Below, piece by piece: positions 35,226 through 45,609 of a stretch of 64,000 nucleotides of DNA. The notes under the pieces are model-generated. The model saw nothing but the letters and a program-made list of their open reading frames with translations, was not told the DNA's origin and made no database searches. The DNA comes from Parietaria judaica (lineage: Eukaryota; Streptophyta; Magnoliopsida; Rosales; Urticaceae): assembly GCA_954871525.1 (NCBI GenBank), contig OX940862.1, positions 36,758,232-36,822,231 on the forward strand, written 5' to 3'. How positions within the stretch are numbered: the first letter of the stretch is position 1; every line of letters begins with the position of its first letter. The position numbers and the translations under genes were made by a program.

Positions 35226-36545
35226 GATTGACGACTAATAAAGGCAATAGTAGAGTCGAAGGGGAATCGTGGCAAAACCCACATAAAACGAGGTAACAAA
35301 CCTCGAGAATAAAATCTCAGCATCGAAAAGGGAAACGACAAGTGTGGTTAGCGCTCCGCGGGAAACTCAACATAAAAAAAAAGGGTCAATACAGCAAGGT
35401 TGAGCTCCCGACCACAAAAGAACTCCCCGATCGACGAGGTGGAAACCATCATTCCAAAACAAGGTAACTCCATATTGTTTACGTATTTTCCACTTCGGAA
35501 ATAACTTTAAATGACAGTTAGGGTTGTTCAAGAAATTTTACCAACTAGATACAAAACGGTTCAAGATTCATATATCTTTTTCTCTATGTTTATTTATTGT
35601 CCCCCGGGATGGTAGTATACGCTAACATACTCCACGGTTGATATTTTACCTTTAATATATTCTTGATTCCAAAATCTTGAAAACCTTTTAAAACACTCAT
35701 GTTTTGCGTAGCAAAAAGTGTACTCCGTAATCACGTCTTGTATTCCAGAATATAGTTTGACAATATAGAACATTATCGGCGACATTCATTTTTATACTAG
35801 TCGATATAGCTTTGGCATGACTCACATGTTTTTCCATCGTTTTCGATAGTTTTCGAGTTGGGAACGTGATTTATCGGGACCCGATTGAGAACCGAACATA
35901 CTCGTCTTAACGGTATTCGAGGTAATCAATAAGGACCCAAGAATTACTCCGTCAAACTCTAGACATTCATACGATGCCACGAACTACGTTTGAGGTGATT
36001 ACTTTGCTATCGTCTAAAATCGTGAACCGCTCGTTAGGTTTTATCTTCGAACTAAATTTTTATACAAGGATGTGAATACGTCGGGGTATCTTGTCCCAAT
36101 GTATAAATATCAATCGAAAATACACCAAATGATAGAGAAAAACGAGACCCATTTCATTTACAAAAATGCAAGAAAGCATTGCCTAAACCAACAAATACAT
36201 GTCTAGCTATACCTTGAGATCATCCCGAAGTGCCTAAATGTAGAACCAAGCCATTGCTCGGCAAAACATAAGGTAAAAACCAGCTCCAAATTTTACGAGG
36301 CTTCAAAAGAGGAAGTACAAATACTCCTTCGAGCCAAACCAATTTGCGAGGTGAATATACCCGAAGCGGCCAACGAATTTTATGGCGACGAGGGAAAGAA
36401 AGGGAAACGGAAGTCTCCAAAGACTCCTTCAGTCTAAAAATGACCTCTATAACAACTTTCTCTTAGCGCCCCACATCAAGAGATAGGGTAAAGAAACGTG
36501 TAATCACGGACTTCTATCCTTAAAGAACACTTCTTACGCCATGAA

Positions 36546-36625
36546 CTACGTGATGACTTGATCCCTGAAACAAGGGTACGTAGGCAGCCTACGCTTTGCG
36601 AGGTACAGTATCAAATCTTTATATC
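36546..36625 (+). repeat. Conserved LTR-like block inside the Gypsy-type element
   Basis: CTACGTGATGACTTGATCCC...GGTACGTAGGCAGCCT, closely matching 11498-11580. Such a block normally lies in or next to the R-U5 part of related LTRs. Here it is internal, about 940 bp before the 3' LTR, which suggests the element was built from pieces of more than one family. Confidence 0.5.
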
Positions 36626-37484
36626 TCGATGGTTACCCAAGATGACGAGATCGAGCGCAACACCTCGATAGACAAGGTAATCCTGACTTAGTACTCTGAT
36701 TTTCTAGATGGTTACGATTTTCGTTGATAAATTCATTCAGGATACCTCACTGGGATCTAACTAGTTCGAGATATCCATATACCTTTGTTAATTTTTGTTA
36801 TTTTCCTCCGGAACCGATGTGTACTTTCTTACGCACTCGCTTTGTTTGATTATTTATTTCAATGTTTAAACATACCCAAAGTACGGGGTATCCTTAGATT
36901 ATTTTGATGGTCCTCGACACCTCGAACAATCTTTGAAAACCTTGGAACCCGGTATTCAAAGAAAAATTTTCTTCTTGTATTTGTCTAGCAGTCAAGCGAA
37001 TGATCTGAGAGGACTTAGAGAATCTAATGGTTTGATTTTCACCTCGTGAATTCAATCCTAACGGAGTCCGAAGTAGAAATCACATTGGATTTGCAAAGTA
37101 ACTTAGGTTGAGTAGTTTGTGCAAAGACAAATTAAAGTCAAGAAAATTATGTGGATTTTGAAATTAAATCGAATATTTACTGGATGATGAAACACAAAAA
37201 TGGGCAAAGGGAAAAACAAAAATCGTCGATGAAAATTCAAACCTTCCGGGAATAAGGAAAAGTCAACATGTCGGAATACTGACTAAAGAGAACTCCTCGC
37301 AAACGAGGACCTTACGCATTTTCCATCGACACGTGGTTTTGCGATCAAAATGACAGTTTATATGAAGACAAAATGTGGAATAATTCCACCTCGCTGGAGA
37401 CCTAACGTCTTCATATCGTTAAAAATATCGCGTCAACATGATAGTCCATCAACCATTCCATACTTAATGGATTGGGGGGCTCAC

Positions 37485-38178
37485 TGTTGATGCAGGATTT
37501 CACCCTCCTTGGGAAAAACGACACCAAGGTGTAAAACTACACGTTGGGGGCGAACGACACAAGACCCAAAGGAAATTGGGCCTCACACGAACTATCAGGC
37601 CTAACAAAGCAGCCCAGAATCACGGGCCCATCAAGAGTCCCACTCCGAAGCTTAGTCAGCAAGAGCCAAGTCTCCTTGAAGACCAAGCCCACGAAGACCA
37701 AGCCCACGAGGACCAAGCAGCTCTTCCGAAGACTGTGCAACCCCGAAGACTAGGCGTGCTCTCCTTTTATTGACCAACCCAGAGTCCTCCACGTGGAAAG
37801 GCACCAAATACCACGTCGTCGAAACTTTACACGTGGTGATCAAAGCGATGACGAAGAGAGATTTGCTTAGTCTACTAGCCGTTACTAGATTATAGGAAAT
37901 AGGCATTGTAATCTAGGCTATAAATAAAGCCTACGAAGTAACCTAATACAGATTCAATTCGTTCTACACTTTAGACTAGCTTTTCACTCTGTATTCACTT
38001 TGCTACCAATCAAATATATAAATTCTTTATTATCGCTCTATCCTTTACAATTTCTTCATCTCGTGACTTCATTCACCGAAGTGGATTTTATCTCATAAAT
38101 TTAAGATCCATCGTCGTATTCATCGTAAACAGAGTGCTATCACTTTGTGACAGTTGGTCGTGATTATTCACATCAACA
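37485..38178 (+). repeat. 3' LTR of the Gypsy-type element
   Basis: Same length as the 5' LTR, with about 98.8% identity. Preceded by the polypurine tract GGATTGGGGGGCTCAC (37469-37484). Confidence 0.92.
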
Positions 38179-38839
38179 ATAATCATTTTTATGTTTAAGT
38201 TATTAGAATTCTTTACTCTTTTTTTTTTAGTATTGAAGACATATTCAAGGTTAATCACGACACAGGCCTCATGACACCCTCGTTGATAAAAACGGTGAAT
38301 TCAAAAGGATGTCCGAAATAACCGGGAAATCATGAATGCGTATATTACGTCATGAAGTTCATGCACGGCGTTGTGAGAAATGGTATGAATTTCGTCGATA
38401 GCAAACTTAATTATAGTGTAAACGAGATAGATGGATTGAATGTAGATTTAGGTATGTACGTGCTATCAAATTTTGCTAACTATGACGATGAAGATTAGAA
38501 CATATTTTGGATTTGTTTGTTTATATTTGAACGGTGAATTTTGTATGGTGGATTATATGTTTTGTATGTATCGATCGTATAATCTTTAACCGATGATATT
38601 TTAATATATTAATATTTTGTTTTAATATTTTGGATTAATGCTTTTAATAAAAAATTTAATTTATATTTTATTTAATAAAATATTAATTATTAATTACAGG
38701 TTCTATCGGTATTAGAAAGAGGATAAAAAGTTACTGGGGCGATTTTTTTCAAAAAATCGCCCGGTTTTTTTTTTAGTGTCTTTTTCAACAATACTTAAAA
38801 ACCGTCGCCCAAAACAAATACAACCCTTCGGAAGAAAGT

Positions 38840-39530
38840 TTACGCCGCGGCGGATCTATACTACGTACGATGGTAAATTCCGTCGTTCGTAGTTTCTTTA
38901 CGCCGCGGCTTTTTGAAAACAATGTTGCGGCCTACTTGAAATAATGCTGCGGGATGTTTCTTCAAGCCGAGGCTTAATTTTGAAATATCGAAAAAAAACC
39001 CGCGGCGTGGTTTGATCATGCCGTTGCGTTTGAAAGTGTCGAAATGTCTAAAATAAGCCTCGGCCTGTTAAATACATGCCGCGGCGTTGGCTAAACTAAG
39101 CCTCGGCGTGTTTTACTTGATTATTCGTTTCCAGCCGCGGCCTGTTGGATTTAATGCCGCGGCATGTAGCTTTCGAACAACGGATAATTTCGTTGTTCAT
39201 TCATTTCTAGCCGCGGCTAGTTAAAATAACGCCGCGGCGTGTTTGACTTTTGATTCGATTATAGCCGCGGCCTGATTGATTTTTTGCCGCGGCGTTTTGC
39301 TTTCGAACCACGGAAAACTCTGTTGTTCGTTGATTTCTAGCTGCGGCATGTAAACATTACACCACGGCGTGGTTGGCTTTATATGCGATTATAGCCGCGG
39401 CCTTTTATTTTGTGCCGCGGCTTTTGATTTCGAACCACGGATAATTCCGTTGTTCATTCGATTACAGCCGCGGCGTGTTTTACTACACGCCCCGGCGTTA
39501 TCGCGTTCGAACCACGGAAATTTCCGTTGT
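38840..39530. repeat. Right subterminal GCCGCGGC array
   Basis: About 25 copies of GCCGCGGC or variants, including ATGCCGCGGCAT at 39155-39166. Spacers repeat CGAACCACGGA and CCGTTGTTCATTCGATT, related to the ACAACGAC/CCGTTGTTCATA spacers on the left side. Confidence 0.75.
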
Positions 39531-39653
39531 AGGAAGATTTTCTCAACCATGGAAAAAATCCGTGGTTTGAACTTACTACCATGCAGGATTCTACCATGGT
39601 TAAGAACTATGGTTGAAATTTTTCAACCATGGTTTTTAACCATAGTTGAAACC

Positions 39654-39669
39654 CGAATTTGTAGTAGTG
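39654..39669 (-). repeat. CACTA right terminal inverted repeat
   Basis: Ends ...AATTTGTAGTAGTG at 39669, the inverse of CACTACTACAAATT. It is preceded by palindromic TTTCAACCATGG-type segments (39545-39650), as at the left end. Confidence 0.9.
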
Positions 39670-39672
39670 AGA

Positions 39673-42037
39673 CCCGCCATACTTGGCCTGAAGATCGGCT
39701 ACATACTTGAAAAAGGCCTTACGTGACGACGTCGAAGCATTCATGACAACTCGAGCTCACCGAGGTCCTAAAGACGTTCTATAGGCGTCATAGGCCTATA
39801 GAAGGTCTTTAGAATCAAATTAAGCAACACCTTAACTGTTCATCATCAAATTAAGACAAACATAATACATCAATTGTCAACATGGGTTACCTTTACGATG
39901 TCCATTGCGGCAGAATCTGGATCTCGGAGCGAAGAACAGTCCTAGCCAGAGAGTTATCGGAACCAGCGGGAATAATTTCGATTGGAATAGAAATCCCTTC
40001 CTTTTAGTTTTTTCTAGTAAGTAAGCCATTACGAATTAAGAACCTCTAAAAACTTTAGTAAGCACAACTTTTTAGTAAGTACAAGTTTACCAAAGAAGAC
40101 ACTGGCCCATTTGGTAGCGTCTTTTGAGTATGTTCCTTTTTTTTTTTTGACATTGATTTTAATATTGTATTTTGTCTGATTTCAAAAATAAGTTTGGTAA
40201 CAAAACGTTCAAAATGTATTTTTGTAAAAATTACTATACTGAAACACAAAAGAAGAAGAAACTACACAATTAAAACTATAAACTAGAATAATAAACTTAT
40301 ATCAGTTTACATTCCTTTGCAACTAAAATTCATTCTGCCAAAATTAATCCAATAATTAAATAAGAAAAAACAAAGGCGCTAAAGAGACGCTATAGTAATC
40401 TTATTAGTTATCATCAGATCCTTTTATATAAAAAAAAAAGTTATCATCAGACCATTTTTTTTTTGTTTTTTTTAATGATCATTCATTCATTCTATTCATG
40501 TATGTTGTCATATTGGTGTTTGTAACCGCAAATTGTTGTTCGATCATTTGAAGAACTTGTATTTGGAGTTTTGGGGAAATAACTTTGGACTACAATTCTT
40601 CTTCTGCACACCTATATGATTGATTTCCGTTTATGGATTTTCCAACACATGCAAAATTCCAACTTCAAAAAATAGATTTCCTTGGAAAAATTAGAATTAG
40701 AATTTTATTTTCTTAAGGCCTATTTAGGATGTTGGTTTATAGTTTGAAGTAAGAATTTTCTTACATTTACTCTTCTAAAACTTACTGTAGATTAAAATTT
40801 TAGGATCAAACTTCAAGATCCAAAGCAAAGTTGCGTTTGGCACAACTTATTTATCCTTGTTTTTGCTTTTCAGGGGTTTAGTAAAGTGTTTTTACAAAAA
40901 ATACAAAAGTCATCTTAGATTTTTGTACATGAATCGTAAAAGTTAGGATCCGTAGTTTTTAGTGTTTTCTAAAAATAAAAACATGGTTTTAGTCTAATTT
41001 AGTCTTTTTAGCCTAAATAATAAGAGTTGTGATTCCATGCTCGTTTTCTTGCGAACTTATTAATTTTGTAGGTAATTTGGTAGGCATTTAGGAGATTTTC
41101 CTAGTTTTGAAATTGTGAAAATTACTGTAGTTATGTTTAAAATGAATAAACTTTGGTATTTACATTATTGAAATATATAATTGAGTTTTTATGAATGTCT
41201 TGTTGAATATTATTATGAAATTTGATTATATAGAAGTTTTCGTCTTTTTAAATCTTTTGAGTTTGTAAAGTTTTCTTGTTCCACTTGCGTAAGAAAAGAA
41301 GTTCATATTAGGGATCTTAAGATACGTATCATTTTTTTCTTGTTGCTCTGAATTTATAATGATCGAACATAGTTATAAGGGATATTATCGGCATATATTT
41401 CGTATCTTTTTTAAACATTCGACTTATGTTCTCGTTTTTTTTCCCGCAACATATGTTCCAAAAGATTAAAACGTACTCATACTCAACGTCTCTTATGTTT
41501 CCATCAATGACATTATGTTTTTGCCAAGTGTCACGCCCTTAATCAACAGATATTATCATTTATTGATAGCATAAGTACTACAGATACTATTTTATTTTAT
41601 TTGAGTTGTAAGTTGTTGTCTTTAATCTCCTTACTAGGGGTGAAATCGGAACCAGGATTTTTTTTTTGGTACCTATCCCGAATATTCGTGAATTTTTTGA
41701 TGGTACCGGTTCCCGTTTTTTTGTTGTTGCATATTTCCCGCTTTATTTGAAAATTTGAACCGGAACCAGAACCGGGAAAAAATCGTGAAAAAATCGTGGT
41801 AATATTAGTGAAAAATTCGTCAAATAAACTGTAGTCTTTTTAAGAATCGCAAGCAAGAATCGCAGGTGAGAGAGAGAGGATTCGTGTAAGGAAGAATGAG
41901 GGTGATGAAAAATTGAAAATAAACTCTAATTTTTTTAAGTGTAAAAAACAACTTTAAGTGAAGAAAAACAAACAACATGTAACACTAAAACAACATTAAA
42001 AATACAAAAAAAAAATACATGTAGTTTAAAATCGGAA
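39673..42037. other. Intergenic, AT-rich, no gene recognised
   Basis: The first 130 bp (to about 39800) are GC-richer and form the right flank of the CACTA target. Read on the minus strand across the target they give a short open stretch, MNASTSSRKAFFKYVADLQ and on, but no family is recognised. The rest is AT-rich. 41640-41850 shows repeated GGAACCGGTACC / CCGGTTCC-type words that recur at 43230-43380. Confidence 0.45.
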
Positions 42038-42045
42038 CCGGTACC

Positions 42046-42200
42046 TGTTGATGTGCAAATTCGTTCCTTAATCGAAATTATGAGGTCATTAATTAAATTT
42101 ATATTTTATATTGATTAAGGCCTAAGTTATGAACATAATCAAATATTCATGTAATTGGGCTTGTGAGATGCAAAGCCCAGAGGCCCATTTTACATTAAAT
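42046..42200 (+). repeat. Partial duplicate of the start of the solo LTR
   Basis: TGTTGATGTGCAAATTCGTT and about 150 bp after it match the start of the solo LTR at 42238, and the 40 bp before each copy also match (TGTAGTTTAAAA.CGGAACCGGTACC). A local tandem duplication therefore covers the left flank plus the LTR start. Confidence 0.7.
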
Positions 42201-42237
42201 TGAAAAAAAAATGTAGTTTAAAACCGAAACCGGTACC

Positions 42238-42291
42238 TGTTGATGAGCAAATTCGTTCCTTAATCGGAATTATGAGGTCATTAATTAAATT

Positions 42292-42330
<39 letters not shown>

Positions 42331-43212
42331 GGCCTAAGTTATGAATATAATCAAATATTCATGTAATTGGGCTTGTGAGATGCAAAGCCCAGAGACCCAT
42401 TATACACTAAATTGTGTTCGGGCCCGAACAGAGTTGAAAGCCCAGGAAAAAAAAAGCCTACCCCGAGCAGAGAATGCTCGGAAGAGGTCCGAACAGAGTT
42501 CCTCAAGGGAAAAATCCCGAGCAGAACTCAAAAGTCCCAGTTACCCAGGAGAGAACCCAACACTTGGTCAAAATCCATCAAATCAAACGACATGAAGCAT
42601 CCGAAGCATCTCCCGGACAGAGATTGTCACGAAGGGATCCGAGCAGAAGCAGAACAAAGGACCCGTGCAGAAGAAAAAAAAAATATCCGAGCACGAGCAG
42701 ACCAAGTCAACCACCTCAATTCAAACCTCCGAAGCCTGACCAGAAAGATCGCCACGATCTAAATTCAAACCCCCACGACGATAAGTTAGAGTCCACCACT
42801 ACAAAAATCTCGCAGAACGTGGCCCGCGTGTCAGCTCGATAGCAAGTCAAGCCTCGAACTCGAAGCCACCACCAACGTATACTTCTAAAGGGCAGAAATC
42901 AGACGCCTCTAAAAGCAAGAAGACAGTCCCATTACACGCACGCAAGCATTGACTTGGAGTCGGCTTGTGGTTCCGGTTGATCATCCCTTCAAAGCAATAA
43001 ACGTATAGAGGACGTAGGCAACTACCGCATTGGGACGAACCTCTCTAAAAAACTCTGGAGTGTTGTTTATTTTTCTTACTTTCAATTATTCGGGTGTCAT
43101 TGTCTAAAGTATTGGCGACGCGGAGGTCAAGATCCACAAAAATCCGAGCATCTTCAAATCGAAATCGCATTCACAACTCACGTGACTGTTAGTGTGCCAA
43201 ACCACGTCAACA
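42238..43212 (+). mobile_element. Solo LTR, 975 bp
   Basis: Starts TGTTGATGAGCAAATTCG and ends CACGTCAACA, with exact 5-bp duplications GTACC at 42233-42237 and 43213-43217. There is no internal coding region, so recombination between two LTRs has removed it. The inside has a TA microsatellite (42298-42327), GAACAGAGTT/CCGAGCAGA-type repeats and a leader-like end CTAAAGTATTGGCGACGCGG. Probably Gypsy-type by its style. Confidence 0.85.
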
Positions 43213-43217
43213 GTACC

Positions 43218-44880
43218 AAAGATCGGGAAAAACACTTATGATTCCCGATTTTGGTTCCGGTTTCGAAAATCGGGAACTGGGAAGTACCGGTTCCCGGTTT
43301 AAAACATAATTTTCCCTACTTTTTTTGGAAACCGTTCCGTAACCGGTACCGAAACCAGGACGAAACCGGGAAATAGTAAAAAATAACTAAAAGCAATATA
43401 TTTTCACTGCGACTGAAGTACCAATTTTTTAAAGTAGTAAGAATATAAATATAAAAGTAAACGGCAAAAGTATCATATTTTAGATGACACCAATATTTTT
43501 GGTAGTACAAATACCAATATTTTTGGATCAGCTCAATCAAATGGAATTGACGTATATCCCCTTAACTCTCTTGGTAGGTAAAATGGACGTTAAATATCGG
43601 CACATGCTAAGTTGATAATTATATAAAACCGATGTAAAAATAAACTACCGATTTTTTTTTAGTTCAACGATGTCTTTAGGCCTGTTTGTCATTACTTCTT
43701 AATAGGTGCTTTTGTTTTTGTTTTTTTTTAATGTTAAATTAATATTTGTGTTTGTAACTAAGTTCCAATGTAATCACTTCACTAAAAAATTTAGCTAATC
43801 TATTGGAAATTTTTTAAAGTAGGTAATAGATGCTTTTACTAAAATCTATTTTTGCTTTTCTTCTTCAATATCTTTATAAATAATTTTTTTAGGGTGGTAA
43901 AAGTACCAAAAGCACATGTTATTATTGCGGCTAAGATTCCTTTTCTTTTTAAGTGGTAAAAGTATGAAATTATTTTTATTGTTGTTAGACTATTCATTAT
44001 TTTTGGGTGGTTAAAGTACCCATTCTTTTTGGCTGGTAAAAATATCAATTTCTTATGTCCATTTTTTAAAACTCATTGGGTTGAAGTACCATTCTTAGTG
44101 GGAGTATAAGTACCAAAAATTATTTTATTATTGCGGTTAAAGTACCAATTCTTTTTAAGTGGTTAAAGTACTATTTTTTTATTTTCACATTCTTAAACAT
44201 TATACTTAGAGTACCAATTCTTTAGAAGGTAAAAGTAAAAAATACATATTATTATTGCAGTTAAATTATTAAATTTTTTAATTGGTGAAAGTACCTATTT
44301 TTTAACGTAGACAAAAAAAACGTGGATGTAGAAAATTAGTACTTTCACCATACAAAAAGTAGGTATTTACACTTTTATTATATACATTGAATCAATCGAA
44401 ACTCAAAATGCACAACAAACTAAACTAAGAATAGTTGGTTCATAAACAAAAACCAAAAAGGACATGACACAATTGATTAATTATATTATTAATATTTTTA
44501 GTTTTTATATTAATATTGATATTTAAATAATGTCTGATTTAAATAAAACTGTTCATCAAATACTGAGCTGAAACTTTTTTATAAACCAACTTTTTTTTAT
44601 TTATTTTGGTTAACCAAACATCTGTTACTTTGTTTGACAATAGTTTTTCTAACAGTACTTTTAAAAGGAATTCTGAAAACAACGGAATAAGGCTAAATTG
44701 GGGCGTTTTTTTATTTATTATTATTTTTTTTATATATCAGATTCTCATAATCGAAGTATATATTATTTTTAAAAATAAAATTCATAAATGATATCTTTTG
44801 TTCGTTGGGCCGACTAGTGTAATAGAAAAGTAGAAATAAAAGACAAAATCAAAGTTTGAGTTTGAGTTCGAGTTTGAAGC
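43218..44880. other. AT-rich intergenic with diverged GGTAAAAGTACCAA repeats
   Basis: From about 43400 to 44330 the words GGTAAAAGTACCAATTC, TTTTTAAGTGG and TTATTATTGCGGTTAAAG recur at irregular 50-120-bp intervals in both simple and altered form. It looks like a decayed tandem repeat or MITE cluster. No coding sequence. Confidence 0.4.
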
Positions 44881-44890
44881 TCCTGCCAAC

Positions 44891-45057
44891 GCATACTGGG
44901 GCCGCTTTTGGAATATTGTTGCCTCCTTTCATCTACTTGCTGGGATTGTGTTCCCTCACTCTGTCGGCCTCGGTTCCGGCTTTGATGCCTGCAAAATGCA
45001 TGGATTCCGTGTGTCCGGCCACCACGGCCGCTCAGTCTGCGCCGTTTCTGTTCGGAC
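44891..45057 (+). pseudogene. NPF (NRT1/PTR) transporter fragment
   Basis: A piece of a proton-coupled nitrate/peptide transporter gene: AYWGRFWNIVASF in one frame, then after a small deletion near 44930 IYLLGLCSLTLSASVPAL and MDSVCPATTAAQSAPFLFGL in another. This corresponds to the family's third and fourth membrane segments and the loop between them. It stops exactly where an LTR-like TGTTGAG begins (45058). About 55 of the usual 550-600 residues remain, so it is non-functional. Confidence 0.75.
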
Positions 45058-45609
45058 TGTTGAGAAAATAACCCAACAAACGAGCTCAAACTTCCGACGA
45101 GAATGTAAAATACATACGATCAAACAAAGACAACAATGCAAGCAACATAATTTCCCGATCAATCAATGCTCTTCATTAAATCACTTATATACAACCTAAT
45201 AGTGAACAATAATAAACTAATCTAATTACAATCATTCACAACATAGATGAGTCTGAGTCTCCTTCTATCGTTGGAAAGCCTTTCTCCTTCGTACTCCGTC
45301 GTCTCGGCCGCCGGATTCGTCAGAGCTTTCTCTCTCTGAAGAAAGTCTCTCTCTTTCCTTCTGGTTTCTCTGTGAGAATGTTGTGTTTGTAATCCTTGAC
45401 TCTGCGATACTTGATGAGTATTTATAGAGCAACTGACTTGACCGTTGTAATTGATTACGTCCTTACGAGTTGACTGAATGTCCTGATAGGGTCTAATTAT
45501 TCTAATAAATAAAGAATATATATTGACATATTGTATTAATTTATTTATTAGAATGGGACTATTGTTTGTTATTTGTTAGTGCAGGATTAAAATGCTCAAA
45601 GACTCAACA
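45058..45609 (-). mobile_element. LTR-like segment ending the NPF fragment
   Basis: Bounded by TGTTGAG and CTCAACA. On the minus strand it has a TATA element (GCTCTATAAATACTC, about 45432-45418) followed by a leader rich in GAGAG. No matching target duplication was found (CGGAC on the left, AAAGG on the right), so the boundaries are provisional. Confidence 0.4.

Larger units (their letters stand above)
29401..38178 (+). mobile_element. Non-autonomous Gypsy-type LTR retrotransposon
   Basis: Two 694-bp LTRs (29401-30094 and 37485-38178) differ at eight positions by my reading. They start TGTTGATGCAGG and end TCACATCAACA. Exact target duplications ATAAT lie at 29396-29400 and 38179-38183. A primer-binding-like site TTTGGCGCCGTCTGTGGGA follows the first LTR, as in Tat/Athila-type Gypsy elements, and a polypurine tract GGATTGGGGGG precedes the second. 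The inside has one short gag-like frame and long tandem repeats but no recognisable protease, reverse transcriptase or integrase. It therefore depended on another element's proteins. It lies in an intron of the CACTA peptidase gene. Confidence 0.9.
26680..38498 (+). pseudogene. CACTA composite gene: Ptta/En/Spm transposase domain, DUF8039, ULP1 C48 peptidase; broken
   Basis: Exons 26680-26758, 26852-27424, 27499-27609, 27677-28983, 29080-29378 and about 38230-38498, all with GT...AG ends. Domain order: the Ptta/En/Spm plant transposase type (RGEGKRKVNLMKSI, WRLKSLKKVKHRIWDEIQQA, WIEMRNNEDGS, LGKKEHPGRVRGQSKYVS); Lys-Ala-Lys-rich linker repeats (PAKKAKRKGFLSKGP); a DUF8039-like segment (GKVFLKNEEVGEKIHNIPLD, VLVEVSMSKDPIPLPVS); and a SUMO-protease-like C48 domain (YNSRHHWILLVFNP with the catalytic His, AKFDSLP with the catalytic Asp, then CPK-stop-PGNHECVYYVM with the Cys). 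Lesions: TAA 27349-27351; TAA 27821-27823; one extra T in a T run near 29372; TAA 38319-38321 exactly at the catalytic-site Gln. A retrotransposon (29401-38178) sits 22 bp inside the last intron. Confidence 0.8.
14294..39669 (+). mobile_element. Complete-ended CACTA (En/Spm) transposon, 25.4 kb, defective
   Basis: The termini are CACTAGTACAAATT at 14294 and, inverted, CACTACTACAAATT ending at 39669. Exact 3-bp target duplications AGA flank it at 14291-14293 and 39670-39672. This combination is diagnostic of CACTA elements. Subterminal regions hold GCCGCGGC motif arrays. Contents on the plus strand: gene A (15608-17196), Tnp2 transposase (21579-24837) and a transposase-peptidase gene (26680-38498). 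Contents on the minus strand: two zinc-finger pseudogenes. Without the nested 8.8-kb retrotransposon it measures about 16.6 kb. Both transposition genes have stops and frameshifts, so it cannot be autonomous as it stands. Confidence 0.92.

Noticed and set aside
39673..39800. Exon of a host gene split by the CACTA element
   Set aside because: The minus-strand stretch reading SSRKAFFKYVADLQAKYGG is open across the target but matches no recognised family, and length alone is not evidence.
41635..43380. Possible hAT element bounded by TAGGGGTG
   Set aside because: A matching inverted end and an 8-bp duplication were not found on the right side; only repeated GGAACCGGTACC words are shared.
45058..45609. 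Confident solo LTR call
   Set aside because: Ends look right (TGTTGAG/CTCAACA) but the flanking five bases differ, so it is listed only as LTR-like.
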